A stretch of DNA of 64,000 nt, taken from positions 2,356,001-2,420,000 of the forward strand of contig CP065590.1 of NCBI GenBank assembly GCA_016025055.1. The letters are read 5' to 3'. This document shows positions 8,546 through 15,776 of the stretch, in pieces; the stretch's first letter is position 1; the number at the start of each line of letters is the position of its first letter. The stretch comes from Chryseobacterium indologenes. GTDB lineage: Bacteria; Bacteroidota; Bacteroidia; Flavobacteriales; Weeksellaceae. Below the pieces are notes generated by a model, which ran no database searches, was not told the DNA's origin, and worked only from the letters and a program-made list of their open reading frames with translations. The position numbers and the translations under genes were made by a program.

Positions 8546-9199
8546 TTATTCTCCGACAAACTCTTTCGTTGTCAAATGTTCGCCAAAATGATGAATAATC
8601 TCACTTAAAAAGTACGATTGTTGCGTTTGATTAAAAGCAGAAGTCGCATCTGAAATTACATACGTATTGTAACTTCTTTCGTGTCCGTCACGCAACGTAC
8701 TTTCCACGCAAACGTGTGTAGCGTATCCAACCAAATAAATATTTTCTATTTTGTTGTTTCTCAAATAAGCATCCAAATTTGAGCCTGTAAAACCACTTGC
8801 ACCGACACGACCTGTAACCACAAATTCGCCCTCAATTGGTTTCACGGTTTCATAAAATTGCGAACCAAATTCGTTTATCGGAAAAGTTCCGGCATTCGGA
8901 ATTGCTTTTCGTAAGCCACTTTTTCCGTTGGCTAACTCGGGATAACCTTTCTCAAAACGCAATCCTACGTGAATGACAGGAATACCGTTTTTTCGAGCAA
9001 ACGCAACAGCTTTTTCAATATTAGTAATCGAATTGAGCATTATTTTTTCGTCTTTTACCAATAATTTTCTCAATTTTCCGTCTATGTGCATCCATTCGTT
9101 TTGGGTTTCAATCAGAATAAGTGCCGATTTTTCTTTTGTTTGTGCTTGTAGAATGTTCATACTTAAAAATGTCAGGAAGATTAAAATTGATGTTCTCAT
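8546..9199 (-). CDS. Secreted isochorismatase-like cysteine hydrolase
   Basis: A signal peptide (MRTSILIFLTFLSMNILQAQ) precedes a 195-residue isochorismatase-fold domain. The nucleophilic Cys is in ATHVCVESTLRDG near residue 168. The usual catalytic Asp of the first strand appears as Glu (LILIETQNEW), and the lysine position falls in VVTGRVGASGFTGSNLD, where no Lys is present. It is therefore either a divergent hydrolase or catalytically altered. Export is unusual for this family. It lies 38 bases upstream of the AraC gene in the leftward operon. Confidence 0.85.
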   Translation of the reverse strand: MRTSILIFLTFLSMNILQAQTKEKSALILIETQNEWMHIDGKLRKLLVKDEKIMLNSITNIEKAVAFARKNGIPVIHVGLRFEKGYPELANGKSGLRKAIPNAGTFPINEFGSQFYETVKPIEGEFVVTGRVGASGFTGSNLDAYLRNNKIENIYLVGYATHVCVESTLRDGHERSYNTYVISDATSAFNQTQQSYFLSEIIHHFGEHLTTKEFVGE

Positions 9200-9211
9200 A
9201 ATTTTTCGCTT

Positions 9212-10278
9212 TTAAAATTTTAGATTTAATGGATTAGGAATATGTTCGTGCGAGATTTTTCCAACAGCTTTCCAACCATCAGGAAATTTGATAAATGAAA
9301 GATAATCGGCAATGACAATTTCTTTGTTTCTGAAAAATTCGGTTTTTACAACCGCTGTTTTTCTTGTAATTTCTAAAACTTTTATCGTGTATTCCAAATT
9401 CCGAACACCCGAATTAACTTGTTCTTCCGAATTTTTGTATTGCTCTACAACATTTATCCAATCATTCAGAAACAAACGGTTCAGCTTATCGTCTTTCGCT
9501 ATCAAAATGGCAAAATCAGGATGAAAACCTTGTCGCATTGCTTCTGTATTCAATTCATTCAAAGCACCGTTTACAAAGGTTTTTTTACCATATTTTTTAG
9601 AATTTCTTCTTCTGACTGAACCCATATTTTTTGTTCTTTCAGCCAACTATCGTGAAGCCATTTTTCTGTAATTCGTTTCTGTTCGCTATTATTCCATTTT
9701 ATTTTGCGTTCAAAAGTCATTACCGAGCCATCAAATCCGACAATTACCCAAGCATAATCTTTTTGGGAAGGACGATAACATTTGTATTTCATTCCAGCCA
9801 AAACAGTTTTTTGACCATTAACCAAAATTTCTTCGTCGTGTCGTTCTATCCAAAGATTTTTCAAATCATTTGCCAATGATTTATCCATTTTTAGAAGAAA
9901 TTCTTTAGCAATTTTTTCAGTTTCAGCTTTGGAAATCATTTTTGTATCCGAATACTTTTTATTCATATTCGTAAAACCTAAAATTTGCTTGTCTTCTGAA
10001 ATTAAAAACGAAAAATATTCCCCACCTAAACCTTTGTTTTCCTGTTTTTCAAAACGGAACAAATAAGCTGAAATATTATCTGCTTTCACTTTACTAACGG
10101 AATGAAAAAGATACTCTTTAGGAACTTCAACGAACTTTTTAAACTCATCTAAATAGACTTGTGTTTCTGTCAATGAAACGATTTTCAAGTCAGTCTTTTG
10201 TGCATTCACTTTTGTTGTCATCATAGAAATTGTTAGTGCGGTTAATACTACCGATAAAATTAAAACTGTCTTTTTCAT
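9212..10278 (-). pseudogene. Secreted two-part protein (PepSY-like plus NTF2/lumazine-binding-like domain), frameshifted
   Basis: From the ATG at 10278 the first frame has a signal peptide (MKKTVLILSVVLTALTISMM, then TTKVNAQ). About 215 residues follow with no clear name, ending in WLHDSWLKEQKIWVQSEEEI. The frame closes at 9571. A second frame from about 9630 supplies TFVNGALNELNTEAMRQGFH to NPLNLKF, a 125-residue NTF2-fold domain of the lumazine-binding type. The end of frame one (EEEILKNMVKK) is the expected N-terminus of that domain. The switch point is the T7 run at 9580-9586. One base restores a single fused protein of about 355 residues. Two overlapping genes remain possible. Confidence 0.6.
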
Positions 10279-10305
10279 GCTTTTATTGTTTTTAATTACC
10301 AATAA

Positions 10306-10379
10306 TTGTAAATAATTTACAATTGCAAAATAAAGACGAATATTTTATATTTGCAACATTAATTGTAAATAATTTACAA
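10306..10379. promoter_or_regulatory. Twin palindromic operators between the MerR gene and the cargo operon
   Basis: The perfect 17-base palindrome TTGTAAATAATTTACAA occurs twice: at 10306-10322 (extended to 21 bases by AA/TT flanks) and at 10363-10379, ending one base before the MerR start codon. Centres are 57 bases apart. The rightward promoter lies between them: TTG at 10323-10325, 20 bases, then TATATTTG at 10346-10353. The right copy falls in the merR 5' leader, and the left copy lies close to the leftward operon start at 10278. The layout suggests binding by the MerR protein to control both directions; this is inference. Confidence 0.75.
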
Positions 10380-10380
10380 A

Positions 10381-10697
10381 ATGAGCAAATCAGAAAATAG
10401 TAAAGACTTGTCTTTTGACTTTGATTTTTTAGATAAATTAGTTGTTGGAATTGGGGAAGTTGCCCAAATAACAGGCATTCCGACAAGGCAAATACGTTAT
10501 TGGGAAGAGAAAGGAATCATAGAAAGCCTAACCGAAGAAGAAGGTAAAAACAGACGATATAATTACGAGAACATCAAAAAAATGTTGCTCATAAAAGAAC
10601 TAATGGAAGAAGGCTATACTTTAGATGCTTCTGCGGAAAAAGTAAAAAACGTATGGAGATGATTGAAGAAACCTTAAATAAGCTTAAAAACAAGTAA
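10381..10697 (+). pseudogene. MerR-family regulator with a one-base shift near its 3' end
   Basis: Residues 20-90 form a MerR winged-helix domain: GIGEVAQITGIPTRQIRYWE and EKGIIESLTEEEGKNRRYNY. The current frame stops at 10662 with VKNVWR. Adding one A to the run at 10644-10649 continues as KKRMEMIEETLNKLKNK to a stop at 10697, the expected dimerisation helix. The protein is then 105 residues, a small MerR without a ligand domain. It is divergently transcribed from the cargo operon and flanked by twin palindromes. Confidence 0.85.
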
Positions 10698-10726
10698 TTC
10701 ACATATAGTTTTTGAAAATAAATATT

Positions 10727-11992
10727 TTACAATCTCCTGCCTTTCTTGGTCTTTTTCTTCATCCGATTGGCAAACTGCTCTTCTTCGTAGTCCTCGCCTT
10801 GTGCATCAGGTAACAGGCTGAATAATCCTAAATCAGAATTAGGTGAATGTTCCTGTGAGATAAATTCAAATAGGTCTTTTGTCGGCAGGTTATCCATAGG
10901 GTTTGTTTTGGAAACAGAGTTATCCTGTATTTTCAATTCGGGTTTATTTCCGTTATTCCACCAATCATTGAATACATTAGCTGAAAGGTTTCTGTCTAAT
11001 TGTGAGCCGTTCCAAACGGTTCGACTTTCGTGGTCAATAAAGGTCATACCGTAAATTCGTCCTTCACTATTACGTCTTACAACTGCATTAATACCCTGCT
11101 CGGTCAACTGCTTTTTAAAATCTGTTTCGTTGCTTGTGGTATGTATGGCAAGCTCCACCATATTTTTCAGAACAGACCTTACAGGCGTGGTTTTCATTTT
11201 CTCTTTGGACTGCTTAAAGTGTTTTTGCAGTTGTGCAACGCCTGTATCTTTCCCGAAAAGCGATGCTTTAAACGGATTACTTGCCTTATTTCCGTTCTCG
11301 TCCAATGCCACATACACCAACCCGTTTACAGGTTGTCCGTTCCGCTCGCCCTTGACTTCCTCCGCAGTGATATTGAAAAGTGATAGTAAAGCATTGTAAC
11401 TACCCAAAGTTGAAAAAGTATAATACTTTGGTAGATGCCGTATTACCGAAGCAATCTGGCTTTTGATGTCGCCATTTTTATGATTTACAGGCTTGAAAAC
11501 TTTATTCGTTTGTTTCTGCTCCTGGTCGGTAGCCTTTTGCAGATTGTGTTTTGTTTCCAAATCCCGACAAATAGTCATTGAGCGTGAATGGTCGTAATCA
11601 TCGGAAATTTTCTTGCCGTCAATGCCCACGCAGGTCGAGACGATATGGATATGTGTGCGGTCAATGTCCGTATGCTTGAAAACTATGTAAGGTTGATTGC
11701 CGTAGCCCATACGCTCCATATACTCCTGAGCCATTTCGGTAAACTGTTCATCGCTGACCTTATCCGAAGGATCTGGGTTCAGTGAAATATGCCTTACTGT
11801 CTTTTCCGTTTTGATATTTGCCGATAAATACGGCTCAAAGCATTTATTAAAATAGGCTACAGAATATTTACCGTCCACCGTATCGGGTATCTTGTTTAGC
11901 AACAGAACCGCTCCATTTTCCTTATCTACTTTTTGTTGATTGTACAAAATCGCTCCGTACATATTGCTTCCCTTTCCGATTTTTGCAATCAT
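10727..11992 (-). CDS. mobB: MobB-type relaxase of a CTnDOT-like element
   Basis: A 421-residue relaxase. The N-terminal half carries MIAKIGKGSNMYGAILYNQQ and the three-histidine metal motif HIHIVST in DIDRTHIHIVSTCV (about residues 131-144), preceded by QPYIVFKHTD. The likely nicking tyrosines are N-terminal. It nicks one strand at oriT to start transfer, working with MobA encoded just upstream (4-base gap). The C-terminus is basic (MKKKTKKGRRL). Length is near the family norm, so mobilisation by a helper element is plausible. Confidence 0.9.
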   Translation of the reverse strand: MIAKIGKGSNMYGAILYNQQKVDKENGAVLLLNKIPDTVDGKYSVAYFNKCFEPYLSANIKTEKTVRHISLNPDPSDKVSDEQFTEMAQEYMERMGYGNQPYIVFKHTDIDRTHIHIVSTCVGIDGKKISDDYDHSRSMTICRDLETKHNLQKATDQEQKQTNKVFKPVNHKNGDIKSQIASVIRHLPKYYTFSTLGSYNALLSLFNITAEEVKGERNGQPVNGLVYVALDENGNKASNPFKASLFGKDTGVAQLQKHFKQSKEKMKTTPVRSVLKNMVELAIHTTSNETDFKKQLTEQGINAVVRRNSEGRIYGMTFIDHESRTVWNGSQLDRNLSANVFNDWWNNGNKPELKIQDNSVSKTNPMDNLPTKDLFEFISQEHSPNSDLGLFSLLPDAQGEDYEEEQFANRMKKKTKKGRRL

Positions 11993-11996
11993 AACT

Positions 11997-12431
11997 TTAC
12001 TCTTTTTTCAAATACTTCTCTTCAAATTCCTGTGTCAAACGGATAACTTCTTTAGTAACTTGTACCAATTCGATGGTTTCTTTTTCCAATTTAAAAAGGT
12101 ACATTCCTGCTTTTTTCTCTGAAAAATTGCGGTACAATATCTTCACAATCTGATTATAATTTGTTCCGATTGCTCGGAACTGACTAAAAAATCGGGTCAG
12201 CTTTTCGTGATATTCTATTGCATCCATATCAATTTTAACGATCTTTACTGTCTTCTGAAAGATGCAAGCCGTAATAAAATGAGCAATTACTTTCATTTCT
12301 GACTGGTCAAAGAGGGCAAGAAATTTCGCATTGTCCTCCGCATTCAGGTTGATGGAATACCGATGAACCGCAGGGTCAATCTTTGGTTTTCTTCCTGATT
12401 TCATAATCTGTTTTCTGTTTTTCTCTTCCAT
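11997..12431 (-). CDS. mobA: MobA-like relaxosome accessory protein
   Basis: A 144-residue basic protein: MEEKNRKQIMKSGRKPKIDP, then RYSINLNAEDNAKFLALFDQ, FFSQFRAIGTNYNQIVKILY, and an acidic-basic C-terminal helix. It matches the small mobilisation protein found immediately before the relaxase in CTnDOT-type elements (MobC-like ribbon-helix-helix). It would bind oriT and position MobB. It reads leftward, away from the non-coding stretch that probably contains oriT. Confidence 0.85.
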   Translation of the reverse strand: MEEKNRKQIMKSGRKPKIDPAVHRYSINLNAEDNAKFLALFDQSEMKVIAHFITACIFQKTVKIVKIDMDAIEYHEKLTRFFSQFRAIGTNYNQIVKILYRNFSEKKAGMYLFKLEKETIELVQVTKEVIRLTQEFEEKYLKKE

Positions 12432-12976
12432 AATAATCTAATTTTAATTTTACATAAACGAGCGACTTCGGAGCCGTTTCCAGCCCCTGCAAGGGCAAGT
12501 GCTCTTGAGATGCTGAAATTTATTTCGAGGACCTCAAGAGATAACTTGCTCTGAACAGGAGTTCAGAAAAATCCGTTTTGCAAACGGATTGGAGTTAGCT
12601 GAAAAAGCTAATCGCTTTCGTTACAAAGTTCGATAAGACCATCTGAATAACAACGACTTACAATCACGCCAAACAAAGCCAATAAACGCCAAATAGTACC
12701 ACCTTTATGAGGATTGGAATTGCTTTTATTTCCTTTGTAACTGGTTAGCTGGCTGATTGGTTATGCCCTAATTAAATAACTGAACAGCATAAATCCCGAC
12801 AGCAAATCTGCGTGATTGAATGCAGACGAATTATACACTTTTCAGTTAACGAAACAGCTAATTAAGGGTATGCAGGTGCATAGGTAGATAGGTTGTTATA
12901 TAGGTGCAATCGTACATACAACTGACTGCTTAGCTAGCCAAACAGCTAATTGGATATAATATTAAAATTTAGAGAT
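12432..12976. other. Non-coding region with candidate oriT: hairpins and short repeats
   Basis: This 545-base gap between divergent mobA and the DUF3408 gene has several hairpins: CTGAAC/GTTCAG at 12551-12566, a perfect AATCCGTTT-TGC-AAACGGATT at 12570-12590, and TTAGCT-GAAAA-AGCTAA at 12595-12611. Further right are phased GCCAA repeats (12668-12702), four TAGGT/CAGGT units near 12870-12912, and AAACAGCTAATT twice (near 12853 and 12941). In related elements oriT lies upstream of the mobilisation genes. The nick site cannot be placed by eye. The parA-like gene often found here is absent. Confidence 0.45.
12668..12702 (+). repeat. 10-base phased GCCAA array, copy 1
   Basis: GCCAA begins at 12668, 12678 and 12688, and a variant ACCAC at 12698. 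The exact 10-base step puts the units on one face of the helix, as in a row of protein-binding sites. A second array with the same spacing lies at 13903-13937. Confidence 0.6.
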
Positions 12977-13477
12977 ATGATACACGAAGAAAACAAAAAT
13001 CAGCAACCCGAAAAAGAGGATTTTTCTATTGAAAATTTCCTAACTGATGAAAAGAAACAACCTTTGACGGAACAACAAGGAGCAACACATCGGGAAGACT
13101 TTGCCAAACCCGAAGTAGATGAGGAAGCTATTATGCGTGTAATGGCAGGGGAAGAACCCGAGAAAATAGCAACAGAAATGGAACAAACTAAACCGTCAGC
13201 GAACAGCACGAAAAAAAGTACCTCCAAGCCAAAGAAGCTGACCAAACAGGACTACTGCGGACAGTTCTTTAAAATTCCGAACAGTACTGCAAGTAGGGGG
13301 AAATCGGTCTATGTACGGCAGGAACACCACGAAACATTTAACAAGCTGACAAGTATTATGGGTATCGACAAGTTGACAATTTATGCCTATCTGGACAACA
13401 TTATCGAATACCACTTTCAGGAGTTCGCGGATTTGATTAGCGAAATCTACAACGATAAGCACAAACCGTTGTTTTGA
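12977..13477 (+). CDS. DUF3408 domain protein of a conjugative element
   Basis: A 166-residue protein from the ATG at 12977. The N-terminal half is acidic and low in complexity (KKQPLTEQQGATHREDFAKP). The basic central stretch is KPSANSTKKSTSKPKKLTKQ. The C-terminal DUF3408 module is YCGQFFKIPNSTASRGKSVY, ETFNKLTSIMGIDKLTIYAY and LDNIIEYHF. In CTnDOT-like elements this gene lies early in the transfer region, usually with a ParA partner; DNA binding or partitioning is suspected. No parA is present, and the following transfer genes are missing, so it is probably a remnant. Confidence 0.85.
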   Translation: MIHEENKNQQPEKEDFSIENFLTDEKKQPLTEQQGATHREDFAKPEVDEEAIMRVMAGEEPEKIATEMEQTKPSANSTKKSTSKPKKLTKQDYCGQFFKIPNSTASRGKSVYVRQEHHETFNKLTSIMGIDKLTIYAYLDNIIEYHFQEFADLISEIYNDKHKPLF

Positions 13478-13988
13478 TTGTGGTGCGGTCTCGGGCGTGG
13501 TGCGTTGCTCCCTCTTAAAATTATTTTTCAAAACAAAAAAACAGAAAAAAAGAAAGCCATTCAATCAAGTCGGACAAGCGGAAAACCAAAAGGAAACGGA
13601 ATAAATCCCGAAGGGTGGCAGGGCAATCACACAACAACTGGGCGAAGCCACCATATTTGCACTGCCATTATGCCGTAGTCTTTTGGTTGGGTGGTGCGGT
13701 GGCTGTCCGACTTACATTTGCTACCTTTTTGTTCATTTTTTAATCCATTCCAATCAAAGAAAGGATACAAAAAACACGTAAAGGTTAAGGACAGGTTGTT
13801 TTTGGTATGCTTTCCTTTATCCGTACAAAACTCTTTAAACGAGTGAGGGCTTTGCGAGGAAAATTTAAAGTGTTTTAAGGATTAATTTCCATTCCTATTT
13901 GTGCCAACAGAAGCCAAATACTGCCACGTAATGCCAAATGAAAATAATACATTCTCTTGTGTTCTAAATTGTGGGAAATTTTGAACCT
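13478..13988. other. 511-base stretch without a recognisable gene
   Basis: Between the DUF3408 gene and the next small gene I find only short frames with no family features. The stretch includes the phased GCCAA array at 13903-13937. Transfer genes usually follow DUF3408 in intact elements, so this may be the scar of a large deletion. Confidence 0.5.
13903..13937 (+). repeat. 10-base phased GCCAA array, copy 2
   Basis: GCCAA at 13903, 13913 and 13933, and GCCAC at 13923: four units at an exact 10-base step, about 50 bases before the start codon at 13989. Spacing and core are the same as the array at 12668-12702. Confidence 0.6.
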
Positions 13989-14300
13989 ATGGCACAAAAA
14001 ACAATTACCGAAAAAGAGCGTAAAGAAAACGAGCTATCCGAGAAGAAAAAGAACACTCCTTTGATGCAGGTCGATAAGCATAGCGACCCGATTTCCAATT
14101 TCATTACCAACTTTAAACGTCAATTCAAAGATACAAAGGGCTTAGGTCTGGACAAGCTGTTCGGTGGCAAGCGTGTTGAACAACAAAAACAGACTACCGA
14201 ACCTGAAAGTATAATAGGTGCAACAAAAACGATTATGCTTTCGGATTTCAAAAACGATGAAAAAGTCAGATTGTACAGAAAAACAATAAGCATGCCTTGA
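13989..14300 (+). CDS. Small hypothetical protein of the mobile element
   Basis: I do not recognise this 103-residue protein. From the ATG at 13989 it is strongly charged: MAQKTITEKERKENELSEKK, then a middle block FITNFKRQFKDTKGLGLDKL and an end SDFKNDEKVRLYRKTISMP. No signal or membrane segment. The 16-base direct repeat at 14276 and 14336 overlaps its last codons, and the C-terminus may have been altered by recombination there. Position in the element suggests a transfer or regulatory accessory role only. Confidence 0.5.
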   Translation: MAQKTITEKERKENELSEKKKNTPLMQVDKHSDPISNFITNFKRQFKDTKGLGLDKLFGGKRVEQQKQTTEPESIIGATKTIMLSDFKNDEKVRLYRKTISMP

Positions 14301-14351
14301 AGACAGACAACGCAATCAAACCGCAACAAGCTCTCCAGAAAAACAATAAGC
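14276..14351 (+). repeat. 16-base direct repeat 60 bases apart
   Basis: CAGAAAAACAATAAGC occurs at 14276-14291 and again at 14336-14351. The first copy ends the coding region of the small gene. The pair may mark a local duplication or a deletion-prone site. Confidence 0.6.
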
Positions 14352-14468
14352 CAAAGTTGGGATTGTAGCCGAGTATTTTACATCTGAACGCCAAACGCTA
14401 CCTCTGACGGCAACATTGGAACGACCTATGTAAATAGCTTTTATTTTCGAGGTTTAAATGATTCAGAT

Positions 14469-14765
14469 ATGGAAATAACAGTTTTAGACATTCAGATTTT
14501 AAAAGCATTGCATAGGGAAGTAAAGGAAGTTTCCAATCTAATTGCGGAAATGACCGCACCCTACAAAGCATTGCAACAGGCAACAAAATGGCTCGACCAA
14601 CAGGAAGCCTGTCAACTACTGAACATTAGCAAAAGAACTTTGCAGACATACAGGGCAAAGGGCATTCTTGGAGCAACGCAAATCAATCGGAAAACATATT
14701 TCAGATTATCCGAAGTGGAATTATTTATGCAGGGAGAGCGACCGTTAAAAAAGCAAAAGAAATGA
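14469..14765 (+). CDS. Excisionase-like helix-turn-helix protein 1
   Basis: A 98-residue protein. The N-terminal half is a helix (ILKALHREVKEVSNLIAEMT). The C-terminal half is a MerR/excisionase-type winged helix (WLDQQEACQLLNISKRTLQT, then YRAKGILGATQINRKTYFRL). Pairs of such proteins lie near the integrase of CTnDOT-like elements, where Xis-type factors direct excision. It overlaps the next gene by four bases (ATGA), so the two are coupled. Confidence 0.85.
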   Translation: MEITVLDIQILKALHREVKEVSNLIAEMTAPYKALQQATKWLDQQEACQLLNISKRTLQTYRAKGILGATQINRKTYFRLSEVELFMQGERPLKKQKK

Positions 14766-15043
14766 AACAGATTGGAAATTCAAACGAGGATATGCTTGCT
14801 TTGCTCGAAGCTGTGGTAGGCATCAAAAATGAACTGCTGTATATCAGAGAATATTTCCACCCACTTTTGAAAGGGGAAATCTATCTGTCAGGCGAACAGG
14901 TTTGCGAGATGCTCCACATTAGCAAACGGACGTTGCAACAGTATCGTGATGACGGACTGATACCTTTTATCAAGCTCGAACGAAAAATCCTTTTCCGTGA
15001 AAGCGATATTATCAAGGTGTTGGAAGATAACTACCAGAGTTAG
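14762..15043 (+). CDS. Excisionase-like helix-turn-helix protein 2
   Basis: A 93-residue paralogue of the preceding protein: helix LLEAVVGIKNELLYIREYFH, then the winged-helix block EQVCEMLHISKRTLQQYRDD and GLIPFIKLERKILFRESDII. Probably a second directionality factor for the integrase, or a regulator of excision genes. A strong hairpin terminator follows at 15087. Confidence 0.85.
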   Translation: MKQIGNSNEDMLALLEAVVGIKNELLYIREYFHPLLKGEIYLSGEQVCEMLHISKRTLQQYRDDGLIPFIKLERKILFRESDIIKVLEDNYQS

Positions 15044-15086
15044 CTGATTGTGTGAAATTGTAAGCGTATCGGTCAATTAAAGAAAC

Positions 15087-15113
15087 AGCCCACTGCTTTA
15101 GGCAGTGGGCTTT
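15087..15113 (+). terminator. Strong rho-independent terminator after the excisionase pair
   Basis: AGCCCACTGC (15087-15096) pairs perfectly with GCAGTGGGCT (15102-15111) around a five-base loop. It sits between convergent genes ending at 15043 and 15121. Confidence 0.85.
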
Positions 15114-15120
15114 GGTATTA

Positions 15121-15690
15121 TTACATTTCTATCATTCTATTATTTAATATACTACTAAAATAGCAAGTCAAATTTGATGAAATTTTTTCAAAGACATTAG
15201 GAATATAGTCTGATATATTTTCAACAGTCAATTCCTTTTCAATAGGATAATTATGATATGTATTAAGATAGTTTTTTATATCATATTTCTCCGTATCATT
15301 GAGTTTTTCAAAGGGGTTTTGAGCCGTGTAGTTGTGGAAATCTGACAAATGAATGGAAGCACAACCAAATTTATATACATATTGAATATACCCATAAAAT
15401 TCATTTGCCTTCTCAACCATATCTTTATCTGTGATTTGTTTCCATTTGTTATTTGATGTTAAAACTGTCCATTTCTCTCCTGACAAAGTCTGGTTCATCA
15501 TTCTTTCTCGTTCATCGAAATCGGATATTCTACCTAAATACATTACTCTGATAAAAGAGTCCAACTCTTGTCTTAATATAGAAACGCAGTTGCCAAATAA
15601 TCCTTGTGAAAATAAAAGTGTCAATGCTTTTTTATTTTCTTCACTTCTATTCTGAATTAGTGAAATATATTTTTGTCTTATATCCGCCAT
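15121..15690 (-). CDS. Hypothetical cargo protein beside the integrase
   Basis: About 190 residues from the ATG at 15690 (an alternative ATG is at 15702). I do not recognise the family. It is helical and charged, with LFGNCVSILRQELDSFIRVM, a central YGYIQYVYKFGCASIHLSDF followed by HNY, and a polar C-terminus. No signal or membrane segment. The His-containing SIHLSDFHNY block is the best candidate functional site. The slot between excisionase genes and integrase often carries cargo such as defence genes, but that is only context. It is lower in GC than the element core. Confidence 0.6.
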   Translation of the reverse strand: MADIRQKYISLIQNRSEENKKALTLLFSQGLFGNCVSILRQELDSFIRVMYLGRISDFDERERMMNQTLSGEKWTVLTSNNKWKQITDKDMVEKANEFYGYIQYVYKFGCASIHLSDFHNYTAQNPFEKLNDTEKYDIKNYLNTYHNYPIEKELTVENISDYIPNVFEKISSNLTCYFSSILNNRMIEM

Positions 15691-15776
15691 TATTTGAAGC
15701 ATTTTTTCTAATAGCTAAAGTACAAAAAAAAGCCAATGTAGATAACATTGACTTTTTTAAATTGCTTTACTGGGTT

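Noticed and set aside
12870..12912. TAGGT units as plasmid iterons
   Set aside because: Spacing is irregular and no replication protein gene is present.
13478..13678. 66-residue frame after the DUF3408 gene
   Set aside because: No start codon other than GTG/TTG-type, composition unlike coding DNA, no recognisable motif.
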